The notes under the pieces are model-generated. The model had not been told where the DNA came from. It saw nothing but the letters and a program-made list of their open reading frames with translations, and ran no database searches. This document shows positions 43,790 to 55,687 of a stretch of 64,000 nucleotides of DNA, in pieces. Made by a program: the position numbers and the translations under genes. The stretch comes from Halomonas sp. CUBES01 (lineage in GTDB: Bacteria; Pseudomonadota; Gammaproteobacteria; Pseudomonadales; Halomonadaceae), in NCBI RefSeq assembly GCF_020991005.1, contig NZ_JAJLLW010000004.1, positions 62,001 through 126,000 on the forward strand, in the 5' to 3' direction. How positions within the stretch are numbered: the first letter of the stretch is position 1; every line of letters begins with the position of its first letter.

Positions 43790-44470
43790 TTAGTTGGCGG
43801 TCATGATCTGCAGGCGGCTACCGACCCGCTCTGCGCGGTCGGAAAGTTCGCCGACCCAGTCGATGATCTGGTAAAGGAAGACCACATCCACCGGTGGCAA
43901 CTCGCTTTCCAGGCTGAACAGCTGGCGGCGGATCGCGACCTGCTGGCTGTCGGCCTGGTGCTCAAGGGTATGCAGTTCGCGAATCATGTTCTGCATCACA
44001 TCCGAGACGTTGCGCCCGAAGCCCGACTCCAGCAGATCCTTGAGCTCCTCCAGCGCCTGGCGGGCCTGGGCCACACATGCCACGCTGGTGCGGATGTAGT
44101 CGCGCATCGGGTCGGCAAGCTCAGCGGGCACGGTCATTTTACGGCCCAGCATGATGCCGGTAATGTCGCGCGCCTTGTTGGCGATCTTGTCCTGTACGCT
44201 GATCAGGTCGAGCAGATCGGAACGCGAAACGGGCAGGAACATGGTATTGGGCAGGTTCAGACGCAGCTCGGTCTTGAGAACGTCGGCGTCGTGCTCCAGA
44301 CGCGTCACGTTTTCGCGCAGTTGCGCCGCGCTGTCCCAATCGCCGGTCAAGGTTGCTTCAAAGAAGGGCAGCAGTTGGTCGGCACATTCGTTCGCCTTGA
44401 CGATGTGTGCGAGCAGCGGCTGGAATGGCGAGCGGCCAAACATCGCGGAAAAGGGATTGGAAGTAACCAT
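43790..44470 (-). CDS. DUF47/TIGR00153 PhoU-like partner of Pit
   Basis: The start MVTSNPFSAMFGRSPF at 44470 has AAAGG upstream; the longer frame is not needed. The 226-residue all-helical protein carries the PhoU-like Glu/Asp metal motifs (e.g. LEHDADVLKTELR, HTLEHQAD). DUF47 proteins act with PiT transporters and probably tune uptake. It is co-transcribed with pit. Confidence 0.92.
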   Translation of the reverse strand: MVTSNPFSAMFGRSPFQPLLAHIVKANECADQLLPFFEATLTGDWDSAAQLRENVTRLEHDADVLKTELRLNLPNTMFLPVSRSDLLDLISVQDKIANKARDITGIMLGRKMTVPAELADPMRDYIRTSVACVAQARQALEELKDLLESGFGRNVSDVMQNMIRELHTLEHQADSQQVAIRRQLFSLESELPPVDVVFLYQIIDWVGELSDRAERVGSRLQIMTAN

Positions 44471-44557
44471 AAAGCCTTTAATGCCTGTTTTCGGGAAGCC
44501 TGGAAATGGCGGCCACAGTATAGTGAGTGCGCCTGCCGCCGTCATGAAAAGTTCATA

Positions 44558-44609
44558 TTGTCATTAAAAATTAACCAAACTGTCATAGTAACGAGGTAGC
44601 TATTGTCAT
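44558..44609. promoter_or_regulatory. TGTCAT direct repeats, possible degenerate Pho box
   Basis: TTGTCAT (44558), CTGTCAT (44580) and TTGTCAT (44603) repeat in the divergent region between the DUF47-pit pair and the CYTH gene; the first two are 22 bases apart, twice the 11-base Pho-box period. The middle unit is weak, so PhoB control is only suggested. Confidence 0.3.
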
Positions 44610-45495
44610 GAAAACATCATCACCGACCGAAATCGAGCTGAAGCTTGCCCTGGCTCCCGAGGGCCCGGTAGCACTTCGCCAATACCCGCTGCTGCAGGCG
44701 CTGACGCCACAACGGCAAACCCTGACCAACACCTATTACGACACCCCTGAAGGCGCACTTGCCCAGGCGCGCATCGCGGTGCGTCTGCGTCAGGTGGACG
44801 ACCAGGTGCTGCAGACCGTCAAGACAGCCGGCCACGGCGGCGGTGGGTTTTCGCAACGCAAGGAGTGGGAATGGCCGCTGGCGACACGCCACCTGGATAC
44901 CCAAGGACTTGGCGAGCTGCCGCCGTTTCAGGGCGCCCTTGGCGAGGTAATTCCTGGGCTGCAGCCTCAGTTGAGTACCGACTTTGAGCGCTGGAGCTGG
45001 CAGGTAATGTGGCAGGACAGCCATATCGAACTGGCACTGGATGAAGGCAAGATTCACAGCGGCGGGCACCAGGCGACCATCTGCGAGGCGGAACTCGAGC
45101 TTAAGCACGGCGCGCCCGAAGCGCTCTGGTCGCTGGCCCAGGCGCTCGCCGAGCGCGTGCCCCTGCGCCCGTCGGACACCAGCAAAGCCGCCCGTGGCAA
45201 TGCCCTGGCGGCACAGCAATGGTCGCTTCCCGACGCCGATTCCCCCGCACTGTGGATGCACCGGGCAACCCTGGCGCTCGACGCCTACCACGATAGCCAC
45301 CACGCTGAACATCTAGAGACGGCACGGGAAGCATTGGCCGCGCTGGCCGCCGATCCGGCCCTCACCGACCAGGCCCGGGATGACGCGATCGTCATGCGCG
45401 ATGCGCTGGGCAGCACCGGCCAGCCAAGCGTGGCTTATGCACAAGCCGCGCTGGCACTCGCCCATCGCATGGCGTATCAAACCGCGCTACGCTAG
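44608..45495 (+). CDS. CYTH-domain inorganic triphosphatase-like protein
   Basis: The 295-residue protein starts with the CYTH signature EIELKL (ExExK) at residues 8-13 and carries paired acidic and basic strands of the tunnel fold (ARIAVRLRQVDD, VLQTVKTAG). It ends in a CHAD-like helical region with its conserved His missing. The family cleaves inorganic triphosphate, possibly acting as a metal-dependent phosphatase in E. coli YgiF. It is divergent from the pit pair. Confidence 0.85.
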   Translation: MKTSSPTEIELKLALAPEGPVALRQYPLLQALTPQRQTLTNTYYDTPEGALAQARIAVRLRQVDDQVLQTVKTAGHGGGGFSQRKEWEWPLATRHLDTQGLGELPPFQGALGEVIPGLQPQLSTDFERWSWQVMWQDSHIELALDEGKIHSGGHQATICEAELELKHGAPEALWSLAQALAERVPLRPSDTSKAARGNALAAQQWSLPDADSPALWMHRATLALDAYHDSHHAEHLETAREALAALAADPALTDQARDDAIVMRDALGSTGQPSVAYAQAALALAHRMAYQTALR

Positions 45496-45523
45496 GGCTC
45501 ACAGCCTTTTTCAGGACGGCCTG

Positions 45524-46450
45524 ATGAATCTTTCATTAAAACCTGGCGCAGAGGGACTTCGAGCGCAGCTTTTCCACATCATTTTCGAGTCCGATACGCC
45601 GGGTGCCAAGGCCTTTGACATTGGCTTGATTCTGGCGATCCTGCTCAGCGTCGGGGTCATATTACTGGATAGCGTTGAGGCCTATGCCGAGCGCTACGGC
45701 ATGCTTTTTTATGTCCTGGAGTGGATATTCACCATCCTGTTCAGCATCGAGCTGGTGCTGCGCCTTTACTGCCTTGAGCGCCCCACGCTCTACCTGAAAA
45801 GCTTTTACGGCATTGTCGACCTGATCGCCATTCTGCCCACCTGGCTGGTGTTGCTCATTCCTGGCGCCCACGGCCTGGTGATCGTACGCATCCTGCGGGT
45901 GCTGCGGATTTTCCGCATCCTGAGGCTGATGGAGTTCGTCGGGGAGGCGCGGCTGCTGATCGATGCGCTCAAGCGCAGCCTGCGCCAGATCCTGCTGTTC
46001 TTCTTCAGCATCTTCATGGTGGTGACGCTGTTTGCCGCGCTCATGTACGTCATCGAATCCCCCGAGGCAGGGTTTACCAGCATTCCCATGTCGATCTACT
46101 GGGCGATCGTCAGCATGACCACGGTGGGCTATGGCGATATCGTCCCAGCCACGTCCCTCGGCAAATCCATTACGGTGGTGCTGATGCTGCTGGGCTACTC
46201 GATCATCGCCGTACCCACCGGGGTGTTCTCCGCCCAGGTCATCCGCTCGATCCGCGAGGATCGCTACTCTGAAGAAGCCTGCCCAGGCTGCGGCCACGAG
46301 CGCCACGAAAAACGCGCCTACTACTGCCTGCGTTGCGGCACCTGGCTGGATGAACACAGTGAAGACCCGCGCAAGAAAGAGGAAGAAAAGAAGAAAGGCG
46401 ACAACGGCGACGACACAGACAAAAACGCGCCCCAGGATGGTGAAACCTGA
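45524..46450 (+). CDS. Voltage-sensor potassium channel with zinc-ribbon tail
   Basis: ATG 45524 (AGGA upstream) gives 308 residues; the longer frame overlaps the CYTH gene. Six helices: the S4-like segment has Arg at 122, 125, 128, 131 and 134, a true voltage-sensor spacing; the pore has TVGYGD at 200-205, the K+ filter. After S6 a four-Cys zinc ribbon (C253, C256, C268, C271) is followed by a Lys/Glu-rich tail. It is a compact 6TM K+ channel; the ribbon may sense metal or help assembly (inference). Confidence 0.9.
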   Translation: MNLSLKPGAEGLRAQLFHIIFESDTPGAKAFDIGLILAILLSVGVILLDSVEAYAERYGMLFYVLEWIFTILFSIELVLRLYCLERPTLYLKSFYGIVDLIAILPTWLVLLIPGAHGLVIVRILRVLRIFRILRLMEFVGEARLLIDALKRSLRQILLFFFSIFMVVTLFAALMYVIESPEAGFTSIPMSIYWAIVSMTTVGYGDIVPATSLGKSITVVLMLLGYSIIAVPTGVFSAQVIRSIREDRYSEEACPGCGHERHEKRAYYCLRCGTWLDEHSEDPRKKEEEKKKGDNGDDTDKNAPQDGET

Positions 46451-46497
46451 GGCGCGCACCGCTTCTTGCTTATCAAGTGGCGTGATTATTTAATCCA

Positions 46498-47277
46498 TCA
46501 CTCCACTTCGTGCGGGGCGTCCCAAGCGTTCAGCTCGGCCTCGCTCCAATCCCCATAAGTGGCGTTGGGGAAAACAATCCAGTCATTGCCGAAGCGGTCG
46601 GCATTTTCGTTGACCAGCGTACGCTGCTCCTCAAGGTTCGCCTCGGCAAACTCACCGGCAAAGTCATGCAGCGTATCGCCGAGTTGCATCACCACCGTGT
46701 GCCCGTCCTCAACCTCGGCGCGACGCTCCGACTTGGGTGGCCCCAACAGTTTCACGCTGTCTTCAGAGACCTGGGGGAGTTCCAACGTTTCGAGCGTGGC
46801 CAGTGTATCGGCTTTGTTTTCCTGGTAGCGATCAGAAACGTAGTAGATCGCCACGTCGTGCTCATCAGCGAATTCCAGGAAGTCTTTCGACCCTGGAATC
46901 AAACGCGGCTCTCCCTCGCGCTCCCAGTGCTTCCAGGTATCCCAGGTGGTGAAGTCATGGCACGCTTGCATATCGCGCACCAGCAAGGCGCTGTTATCCA
47001 GCACGGTCTCGTCAAGGTCGGTGATGATTGCCAGGTCGGCATCGTCGCCGTGGGCATCGATCTGTTCTTCAAGGCGATAGGTGGCAAGCTCAAACCCTTG
47101 ACGCTGCAACGCGATCGCTTCTGCGGATTGCTGTTGGTAGCGCAGCCCCATGGCGTACTCAGCCTGGGCGCAGCCCGAATCGTCGTTGGCTACGGCCTGC
47201 CCTGCCATTAGGGGCATACTTGCCAGGCCGGCCAGAGCAGCAAAGGTGGCCGCATTACGGTAGCGCGATAATGTCAT
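46498..47277 (-). CDS. Secreted class B-like HAD acid phosphatase
   Basis: Start ATG 47277 (GGAG 7 bases upstream) gives 259 residues with a Sec signal (cut about AVA 30). HAD motif I is DLDETVLDN with Asp87 and Asp89; the later DWIVFPNATYGDW and the acidic C-terminus fit the periplasmic HAD acid phosphatase (lipoprotein e(P4)/class C-like) group, but no lipobox is present. It cleaves phosphate monoesters for nutrient scavenging. Confidence 0.85.
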   Translation of the reverse strand: MTLSRYRNAATFAALAGLASMPLMAGQAVANDDSGCAQAEYAMGLRYQQQSAEAIALQRQGFELATYRLEEQIDAHGDDADLAIITDLDETVLDNSALLVRDMQACHDFTTWDTWKHWEREGEPRLIPGSKDFLEFADEHDVAIYYVSDRYQENKADTLATLETLELPQVSEDSVKLLGPPKSERRAEVEDGHTVVMQLGDTLHDFAGEFAEANLEEQRTLVNENADRFGNDWIVFPNATYGDWSEAELNAWDAPHEVE

Positions 47278-47430
47278 TATCAATCTCCTTTCGCTGGCAA
47301 TCCAAAAGCAGCGAGCATTCTGCCCCCATGGATTGCCCTTTGTTATCAATTAATCGCTTAACTACCGTATTTTATTTTTATTGATCATTCAAATAATTTA
47401 GAGGCCGCACTAGGGACGTTTACGCGCAAA

Positions 47431-47462
47431 TAAAACGCCCCCAGCGGAGCGCTTGGGGGCGT
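47431..47462 (-). terminator. Rho-independent terminator of yciO
   Basis: ACGCCCCCAGCG (47435-47446) pairs with CGCTTGGGGGCGT-type arm to 47462; the minus strand then reads TTTTATTT. It lies 42 bases after the yciO stop. Confidence 0.85.
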
Positions 47463-47503
47463 CAGATAGTGAAACTGCAGCTAAAATCTTGGTTATTGTG
47501 CGT

Positions 47504-48127
47504 TCACTCGGTAAAGGGCGAGATATCCCCTCGTCCTTCGCGGACGATTTTGGGCGGCAGCTCGCGCAGGTCGATCACGCTGGTGGGATCCAGGTGGCAG
47601 GCGCCGCCGTCAATAATCAAATCAAGATGGGCGCCAAACCGCTCGCGAATGTCTTCGGCGTCGCTCATCGGCAAATCCTCGCCGACGGGAATCAGGGTAA
47701 CGCTCATCAACGGCTCACCCAGCGCCGCCAGCAGCGCGTGGGTAATGCGGTGGTCCGGTACGCGTACGCCAATGGAGCGACGCTTGGGATGCAACAACAG
47801 ACGTGGCACCTCGGTGCTTGCATCTAAAATAAACGTGTAGGCGCCCGGCGTATGCGCTTTAAGCAGCCGAAACACGTCGTTATCCACCTTGGCGTAGGTG
47901 CCGATCTCGGACAGGTCCGAACACACCAGGGTGAAGTTGTGCTTGTCGTCCAGCGAGCGCAGCCATTTGATTTTCTCGATGGCCTTCTTCTCGCCCAGGT
48001 GGCAACCCAGCGCGTAGCCGGAATCCGTGGGGTAGGCCACCACGCCGCCCTTGCGAATGATCTCGATGGCCTGGTCGATCAAGCGTTTCTGGGGGTTCTC
48101 GGGGTGTATCTGGAAATACTGGCTCAT
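47504..48127 (-). CDS. yciO: YciO/Sua5-family protein (TsaC-like)
   Basis: Start ATG 48127 has AGGAG 6 bases upstream and gives 207 residues; the longer frame starts in the intergenic region. The YrdC/Sua5 fold is clear from GGVVAYPTDSGYALGCHL and the end RGDISPFTE. It is a paralogue of TsaC, which makes the threonylcarbamoyl adenylate for t6A tRNA modification; YciO itself has weak activity in that step. It follows yciV on the same strand. Confidence 0.9.
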   Translation of the reverse strand: MSQYFQIHPENPQKRLIDQAIEIIRKGGVVAYPTDSGYALGCHLGEKKAIEKIKWLRSLDDKHNFTLVCSDLSEIGTYAKVDNDVFRLLKAHTPGAYTFILDASTEVPRLLLHPKRRSIGVRVPDHRITHALLAALGEPLMSVTLIPVGEDLPMSDAEDIRERFGAHLDLIIDGGACHLDPTSVIDLRELPPKIVREGRGDISPFTE

Positions 48128-48172
48128 GGCGGTCTCCTGCGCGCTTGAATGATCTCGTGTGTCTACCATAGC

Positions 48173-49087
48173 TTACTCGGCGGCCAGAGGCCCAGCCGGC
48201 GCGTCTTCAAGGTGGCGCAATCGGGGATGTTGCCAGATGGGGGGCGCCGCGGTGCGGGGTATCAAGCTCATGCTGCCGGGGGCGGCGTGGCTGCCGGGAA
48301 AGTGAAAGTCGCTGCCCATCGACGCGTACAGGTCCCGCTCTACCAGCTGGCGAGCCAGGTCGCGCGTGCTGTCCGGGTTTTGCTGTCCGCTGACCAGTTC
48401 AACCGCCTGGCCGCCGGCGGCCTGAAAGGTATCCATCAACAGGCCGCGCTTGCGCCGGGTAAGGCCGTGGCGCAGCGGATGAGCGAGTACGGCCACGCCG
48501 CCCGACGCCACCACCCAACCGACCGCATCGCTGATCTCCGGCCAGTGGGCCTTTACATCGCCTTTCTTGCCGCTGCCCAGATAGCGTTTGAACGCCGTCG
48601 CCCAGTCGCCCACCATGCCCTCGGCCACCAGCGCGCGGGCAAAGTCGGGCCGCCCCAGCGGCCGATCACTCCCCGCCTGCTCCCGAGCCTTGGCCAGCGC
48701 ATTGGAAAGGCCGGCTTTTTCGAGCCGCTCGGCGATGACCTCGGCCCGCTTGATGCGCGCTTCCCGCTGGTGATCCAGACCTTCCACCAGCGTCCCTTTA
48801 AGACCGCCGGGCATCAGCGCCACCATGTGTATATTGATGCCCTGCCAGCGGGTGGATAACTCACAGCCCGGCAGCAGGCACACGCCTACCGATGCCGCCG
48901 CCTGCCCCGCTTCGGCCACGCCATCCATGGTATCGTGATCGGTCAGCGCCATGTGGGTAAGTCCACGCGCCGCACACAGCGTCACAAGCTCGGTTGGGGT
49001 CAGCGCGCCGTCGGACGCCGTCGAATGCATGTGCAGGTCAACGGGGTAACGCTGGTCGGTCTCAAAGGTCGTGGGAAGTCGGGGCAT
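48173..49087 (-). CDS. rnm: PHP-domain 5'-3' exoribonuclease (RNase AM)
   Basis: The 304-residue protein has the PHP metal motifs DLHMHSTASDG and DHDTMDG, plus a late HxH region (HPLRHGLTR, SDFHFPGSH). E. coli YciV/Rnm trims RNA 5' ends (5S rRNA) and degrades short RNAs. The arrangement rnm-yciO with a 45-base gap is conserved in gammaproteobacteria. Confidence 0.93.
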   Translation of the reverse strand: MPRLPTTFETDQRYPVDLHMHSTASDGALTPTELVTLCAARGLTHMALTDHDTMDGVAEAGQAAASVGVCLLPGCELSTRWQGINIHMVALMPGGLKGTLVEGLDHQREARIKRAEVIAERLEKAGLSNALAKAREQAGSDRPLGRPDFARALVAEGMVGDWATAFKRYLGSGKKGDVKAHWPEISDAVGWVVASGGVAVLAHPLRHGLTRRKRGLLMDTFQAAGGQAVELVSGQQNPDSTRDLARQLVERDLYASMGSDFHFPGSHAAPGSMSLIPRTAAPPIWQHPRLRHLEDAPAGPLAAE

Positions 49088-49224
49088 AATGACGCCATGT
49101 GGCGAGTTTGTCAGAATAAGAGGTCGCGATAAGCCGCTATGGTGCGCGCTTACGTCGGTGCGGTCAATTCAGCCCACCCGGCAGCCCGTTCTTTTGATCC
49201 GTTTTCATTCAAGGAGTTATGCAC

Positions 49225-49524
49225 ATGCTGTATGCCATCATCAGCGAAGATACCGCCAACAGCCTGGAACGCCGCCTGGCCGCCCGCCCCGACCACCTGG
49301 CACGGCTGGAAGCGCTGCGCGACGAGGGCCGCCTGGTACTCGCCGGGCCGCATCCCGCCATTGACGCGAGCGACCCTGGCGAAGCCGGCTTCAGCGGCAG
49401 CCTGGTAGTTGCCGAGTTCGAGAGCCTGGAAGCGGCGCAAAGTTGGGCCGATGCCGACCCCTACGTGATTGCCGGGGTCTACGCCCAGGTCGCGGTCAAA
49501 CCGTTCAAGAAAGTTTTGCCTTGA
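49225..49524 (+). CDS. yciI: YciI-family protein
   Basis: A 99-residue protein; ATG 49225 (AGGAG 8 bases upstream) is chosen over 49219. The core LAGPHPAID...[10 protein letters not shown] is the YCII dimeric ferredoxin-like fold with a His/Asp pair thought to be catalytic; its reaction is unknown. It is divergent from rnm, as in E. coli. Confidence 0.9.
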   Translation: MLYAIISEDTANSLERRLAARPDHLARLEALRDEGRLVLAGPHPAIDASDPGEAGFSGSLVVAEFESLEAAQSWADADPYVIAGVYAQVAVKPFKKVLP

Positions 49525-49557
49525 CCCTTGGGGACGAATATGGAGGTCTCGTCCGCT

Positions 49558-49590
49558 TTTTCACAGAGCCTGTGGAAAACTCTGTGAAAA
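49558..49590. repeat. 11-bp inverted repeat hairpin between yciI and mnmC
   Basis: TTTTCACAGAG (49558-49568) pairs perfectly with CTCTGTGAAAA (49580-49590). Flanks are T on the left and A on the right, so it extends as a hairpin without a T-run downstream. It could end yciI weakly or be a binding site. Confidence 0.4.
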
Positions 49591-49681
49591 CACGGCGGAC
49601 GCATTCCGCTAAGCCAGAGATAACGCCCCTGTTTACAAATTGGTCAATTTTTAACCACCTTTCGCCAACACGGATCAACGC

Positions 49682-51688
49682 GTGACGCAACGCCATTCTG
49701 CTCTGCCGCCGCTGGCGGCGCTGCCCTCACCGTCGCTTACCTGGCACGAGGCGGCGCCACACTCGGCCGCCTTCGACGACGTGTATTTTTCCCGGGAAGA
49801 CGGCCGCGCCGAAACCGAGCACGTCTTCGTCAACGCTAACGACCTGCCCGCCCGCTTCGCCGACTGGCCGCCGGGGCGCGCTTTCGTGATCGGCGAAACG
49901 GGATTCGGCACCGGTCTGAACATGCTCTGTGCCTGGGCATGTTTCGAAGACCATGCACCGGCCCATGCTAGGCTTCATCTGTTATCCACAGAGAAGCTTC
50001 CCCTCGACCATGCCTCGCTTACCCGTGCCTTGAGCGCCTGGCCGAGCCTGGCCGCTTATGCACAGGTGCTGTGCGCTCTGTGGCCGGCACCGGTCAGCGG
50101 CATCCACCGTCTGCACCTCAGCGAGCGCGTGACGCTGGATCTGCATTTTGGCGATACCGCCGAGCGCCTGGGTCAGCTCGACGGCCAGGTAGACGCCTGG
50201 TTCCTGGACGGCTTTGCGCCTTCCAAAAACCCGGACATGTGGCAGCCGGCGCTGTTTGACGCCATGGCCGCCCGCTCACACCCCGGCGCGACCTTTGCCA
50301 CCTTCACCTGCGCAGGCATCGTCAAGCGCGGTTTGAAAGCCGCCGGCTTTACCTGGCAAAAGGTGCCGGGCTTTGGGCGCAAGCGCGAAATGCTGGCGGG
50401 GCATATCGCCACGCCGCCCGACGACCCTCGCCGCCAGGCGACGCCCTGGTTTACCCCGCCAGCGGCCACTTATCCGCGCCAGGTGGCGGTGATTGGCGCA
50501 GGCATCGCCGGTGCCAGCGTCGCGGCAGCTCTGGCCCGGCGCGGCATCCAGGTCAGGCTGATCGATCGCGAAGGCCCCGGCGCGGGCGGCTCGGGTAATC
50601 GCCAGGGCGCGCTCTACGTCAAACTGGCCGCCGAGACCAATCACCAAAGCCGCTTTTATCTGGCCGGGCTGATGTACAGCCAGCGCTGGCTCAGCCAGAT
50701 ATCCACACCCACGCCGCTATGGCAGCCAAGCGGCGTGGTGCAACTGGCGTTGACCGACAAGGAGACCAGGCGCCAGCAGCGTTTTATCGCCAATCACCCG
50801 CTGCCGGACGCGATAGTGAGCGCCCAGACGGCGGGGTTGAGCGAGCAGGCGGGCGTGCCGATCAGCGCCGACCAGGCGCTGGTTTATCCCCAGGCTGGCT
50901 GGGTACGCCCCAAGGCACTGTGCGAACGGTTGGTCGACTACCCGAATATTGAAGTGTGCCAGGGAGAGGTGACGCAGCTGCGCCGTGACGGCCAACGCTG
51001 GCAGCTCGATCTGACAGGCGGTGACGTGATCAGCGCCGACCAGGTGGTGATCGCCAACGCCCAGCTTGCCAACCGCTTTGCCCAGACCGCAGCGCTCCCG
51101 CTGCAGCAGGTGCGCGGCCAGGTCAGCGAAGTGGCGCTGCCGGAGGGCGTGGACGCCCCCGGGCGCGTCGTTTGCGCTGGCGGCTATGTGTCCCCGCCTG
51201 TCGACGGCGTACTGACCTTCGGCGCCAGCTTTGTGCCCAACAATGACACCACCCAGGTCACCGCCGACGACCACCAGCGCAATATCGACGAGCTGAGGCA
51301 CGCGCTGCCCGAGTGGGTGGCCGACCTTGAACGGGCGGGGGTCGCGCTGAATGCCCAGACGCTGGCGGGTCGCGCGGCGGTGCGCGCGGCAAGCCCCGAC
51401 AAAAGCCCCTATGCGGGGCCGGTGCCAGTGGCTGACGCCTGGCGGGAGGCGTATCAGGGGTTAAGCAAGGACGCCTCGAAAGTGCCCGATACGCTGGGCG
51501 AGCACTACCCGGGGCTGTGGATATCCACCGCCCACGGTTCCCGTGGGCTTTCCAGCGCGCCGCTGTGTGCCGAAGTGATCGCCTCACGGATGTGCGGCGA
51601 CCCGCTACCCCTCGAAGCGCCGCTGGTCGACCACCTGCACCCCGGGCGGCGCATCATCAGCGCCATCATTCGGGGTGAGAGGGCCTGA
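49682..51688 (+). CDS. mnmC: Bifunctional tRNA 5-methylaminomethyl-2-thiouridine biosynthesis protein MnmC
   Basis: A 668-residue two-domain enzyme starting at GTG 49682. The N-terminal methyltransferase domain (about 1-240) has VIGETGFGTGLNMLCAW (SAM loop) and WFLDGFAPSKNPDMW; the C-terminal FAD domain has VAVIGAGIAGASVAAALARR. It converts cmnm5U/nm5U to mnm5U at position 34 of several tRNAs. Both halves look intact. Convergent with yheU. Confidence 0.96.
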   Translation: MTQRHSALPPLAALPSPSLTWHEAAPHSAAFDDVYFSREDGRAETEHVFVNANDLPARFADWPPGRAFVIGETGFGTGLNMLCAWACFEDHAPAHARLHLLSTEKLPLDHASLTRALSAWPSLAAYAQVLCALWPAPVSGIHRLHLSERVTLDLHFGDTAERLGQLDGQVDAWFLDGFAPSKNPDMWQPALFDAMAARSHPGATFATFTCAGIVKRGLKAAGFTWQKVPGFGRKREMLAGHIATPPDDPRRQATPWFTPPAATYPRQVAVIGAGIAGASVAAALARRGIQVRLIDREGPGAGGSGNRQGALYVKLAAETNHQSRFYLAGLMYSQRWLSQISTPTPLWQPSGVVQLALTDKETRRQQRFIANHPLPDAIVSAQTAGLSEQAGVPISADQALVYPQAGWVRPKALCERLVDYPNIEVCQGEVTQLRRDGQRWQLDLTGGDVISADQVVIANAQLANRFAQTAALPLQQVRGQVSEVALPEGVDAPGRVVCAGGYVSPPVDGVLTFGASFVPNNDTTQVTADDHQRNIDELRHALPEWVADLERAGVALNAQTLAGRAAVRAASPDKSPYAGPVPVADAWREAYQGLSKDASKVPDTLGEHYPGLWISTAHGSRGLSSAPLCAEVIASRMCGDPLPLEAPLVDHLHPGRRIISAIIRGERA

Positions 51689-51695
51689 GCCGCGG

Positions 51696-54046
<2,351 letters not shown>

Positions 54047-54060
54047 TTAGCGATATTATG

Positions 54061-54101
54061 CAATAAAAAACACCCGCCCTCGGCAAGAGGACGGGTGTGT
54101 G
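54061..54101 (-). terminator. Rho-independent terminator after zipA
   Basis: ACACCCGCCCTC (54070-54081) pairs with GAGGACGGGTGT (54087-54098), one mismatch; on the minus strand it is followed by six T. So ligA-yheU are read from their own promoter or by read-through. Confidence 0.85.
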
Positions 54102-54115
54102 ATGGCAAGCGCTGT

Positions 54116-55687
54116 TTAGTGGGCTTGCATATGACGATGCAGCCGGTGGCGACGCTCGAATTCGTGCACGCGCTGGCGAGCGAATTCGATCGTCTGGGCG
54201 GTCATCACGCTGTGGTTTTCATCCTTCAGCTCGCCACCCATGTGGCGGACGACCACCATCGCGGTTTCCACCATGGCCTCGAACGCCGCCGAGCTATCGT
54301 GCGCGCCGGGCAAGGGCATCAGCAGGGTAATGCCGGGCGTAACGAACTCGTCCATTTCCTCGATGGGGAAGGTGCCGGGCTTGACCACGTTGACCATGGA
54401 GAACTGCAGCTCGCTGTCGTCGCTTTCGGTTTCAAAGCGATGAAAAACCCCCATGGGGCGGCTGTAACGTAGGCCACAGGCCATCATCAGCTCGAGCAGT
54501 TTGCCCCCGTCGAAGCCTTCCGGGTCGCGGGACAGCACGCTGATCACCACGACTTCTTCGGCGTTGGTCAGGGTTTCCTTGGCATGCTCACCACAAACAT
54601 CGTGACGCAGCGCTTTTTCAAGCGCCGGATGGGTACGCACGACCCCTTCCGGTTCATCTGATTCGTGCCATGCTGCGTGTTCATCCGCTACCGGCCGCAG
54701 GTCTTCTTCAGCGGCATAGCGCGCGTTGTCAGCAGCCTGAGCGCGACGCTCTTCTTCGGCGGCCTGAGCGGCCTGCTCGCGCGCCTGGGCCTGTTCCTGG
54801 GCAATGCGGGCCTTTTCCGCCTCGGCGGCTTCCTCGGCCTCGCGGCGCTGCTCCGCTTCGATGGCCTTGCGTTCTGCCTTCTGCTTGGCCAGCGCTTCGG
54901 CGCGACGAGCCTTTTCTGCCTTTTTCTGCGCCCGGGCTTTGCGGTGGGCGATCATGCGCTGCTTGAGCGAACGACCGATTTCTTCGAAGTCCACCAGGCG
55001 GTAGCTTTCTTCGTCGTCGTCATCGTCGGGGTGCTCACCGGCGATATCGCTGCGAAGCTGGCGGCGTTTGGTCGAAGTGTCGGTATTGGCATGCTTTGCA
55101 AAGGCCGCGTCTTCCGGCTCGGCGCGCAGTACCGGGGTGTCGTCTTCACTTTCCGTTGGGCGCTGAAACTCGCGCTCGTCCGTGGCGCTCAGGCGAGGCT
55201 CGCGGTGCGCAGAGGTCGTGTCTTCGGCGGAAGACGACGGCGCTGGCTCGCGATGGCGTTCTTCGGGCGCTGGCGTTGACTCAGGCATTTTCACCTCAGG
55301 GCGCTGGGCACGCGTCGATGTTGCGGCGTCGGCGGTGTGCGGGGTGTTTGAGGCGGCAGGCGAACTTGCCTTGCTGTTGCTGCGTTTGAACCGGGCAAGT
55401 ATCTCGGACGGCCCCGGATGCTCCTGGCGTTCCAACTTGGGTTTTTGGGCCAGACCGCTATAGTCGGCGGGCTTGACCACCCGCGCCCCACCGTTGGGAA
55501 GCTCCCAGTTTATCTCGGCCTCTTTGGCCTCGTCGTCGAACTCGGCGGATCGAGGTGCCGGCGTGTCGCCGACCGACTCATCAAGGCGCGGAACGCGACG
55601 CTGTCGTTGAAGTCGTCTCACCCCATCAATCACGATGAGGGATACCAACGCCAGCCCTAAAATGATTAGCCACTCTCTTAATTCCAT
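54116..55687 (-). CDS. zipA: Cell division protein ZipA
   Basis: Start MELREWLIILG at 55687 (7 codons into the longest frame) gives 523 residues. One N-terminal helix (about 5-24) and a basic stretch anchor it in the membrane; then a long Glu/Ala-rich and Pro-rich linker (about 30-380, with a charged coiled coil ARAQKKAEKARRAEAL), and the C-terminal FtsZ-binding ZipA domain (VVISVLSRDPEGFDGGKLLELM, MGVFHRFE). The linker is longer than in E. coli (328 residues total). It tethers FtsZ at the septum. Confidence 0.93.
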   Translation of the reverse strand: MELREWLIILGLALVSLIVIDGVRRLQRQRRVPRLDESVGDTPAPRSAEFDDEAKEAEINWELPNGGARVVKPADYSGLAQKPKLERQEHPGPSEILARFKRSNSKASSPAASNTPHTADAATSTRAQRPEVKMPESTPAPEERHREPAPSSSAEDTTSAHREPRLSATDEREFQRPTESEDDTPVLRAEPEDAAFAKHANTDTSTKRRQLRSDIAGEHPDDDDDEESYRLVDFEEIGRSLKQRMIAHRKARAQKKAEKARRAEALAKQKAERKAIEAEQRREAEEAAEAEKARIAQEQAQAREQAAQAAEEERRAQAADNARYAAEEDLRPVADEHAAWHESDEPEGVVRTHPALEKALRHDVCGEHAKETLTNAEEVVVISVLSRDPEGFDGGKLLELMMACGLRYSRPMGVFHRFETESDDSELQFSMVNVVKPGTFPIEEMDEFVTPGITLLMPLPGAHDSSAAFEAMVETAMVVVRHMGGELKDENHSVMTAQTIEFARQRVHEFERRHRLHRHMQAH

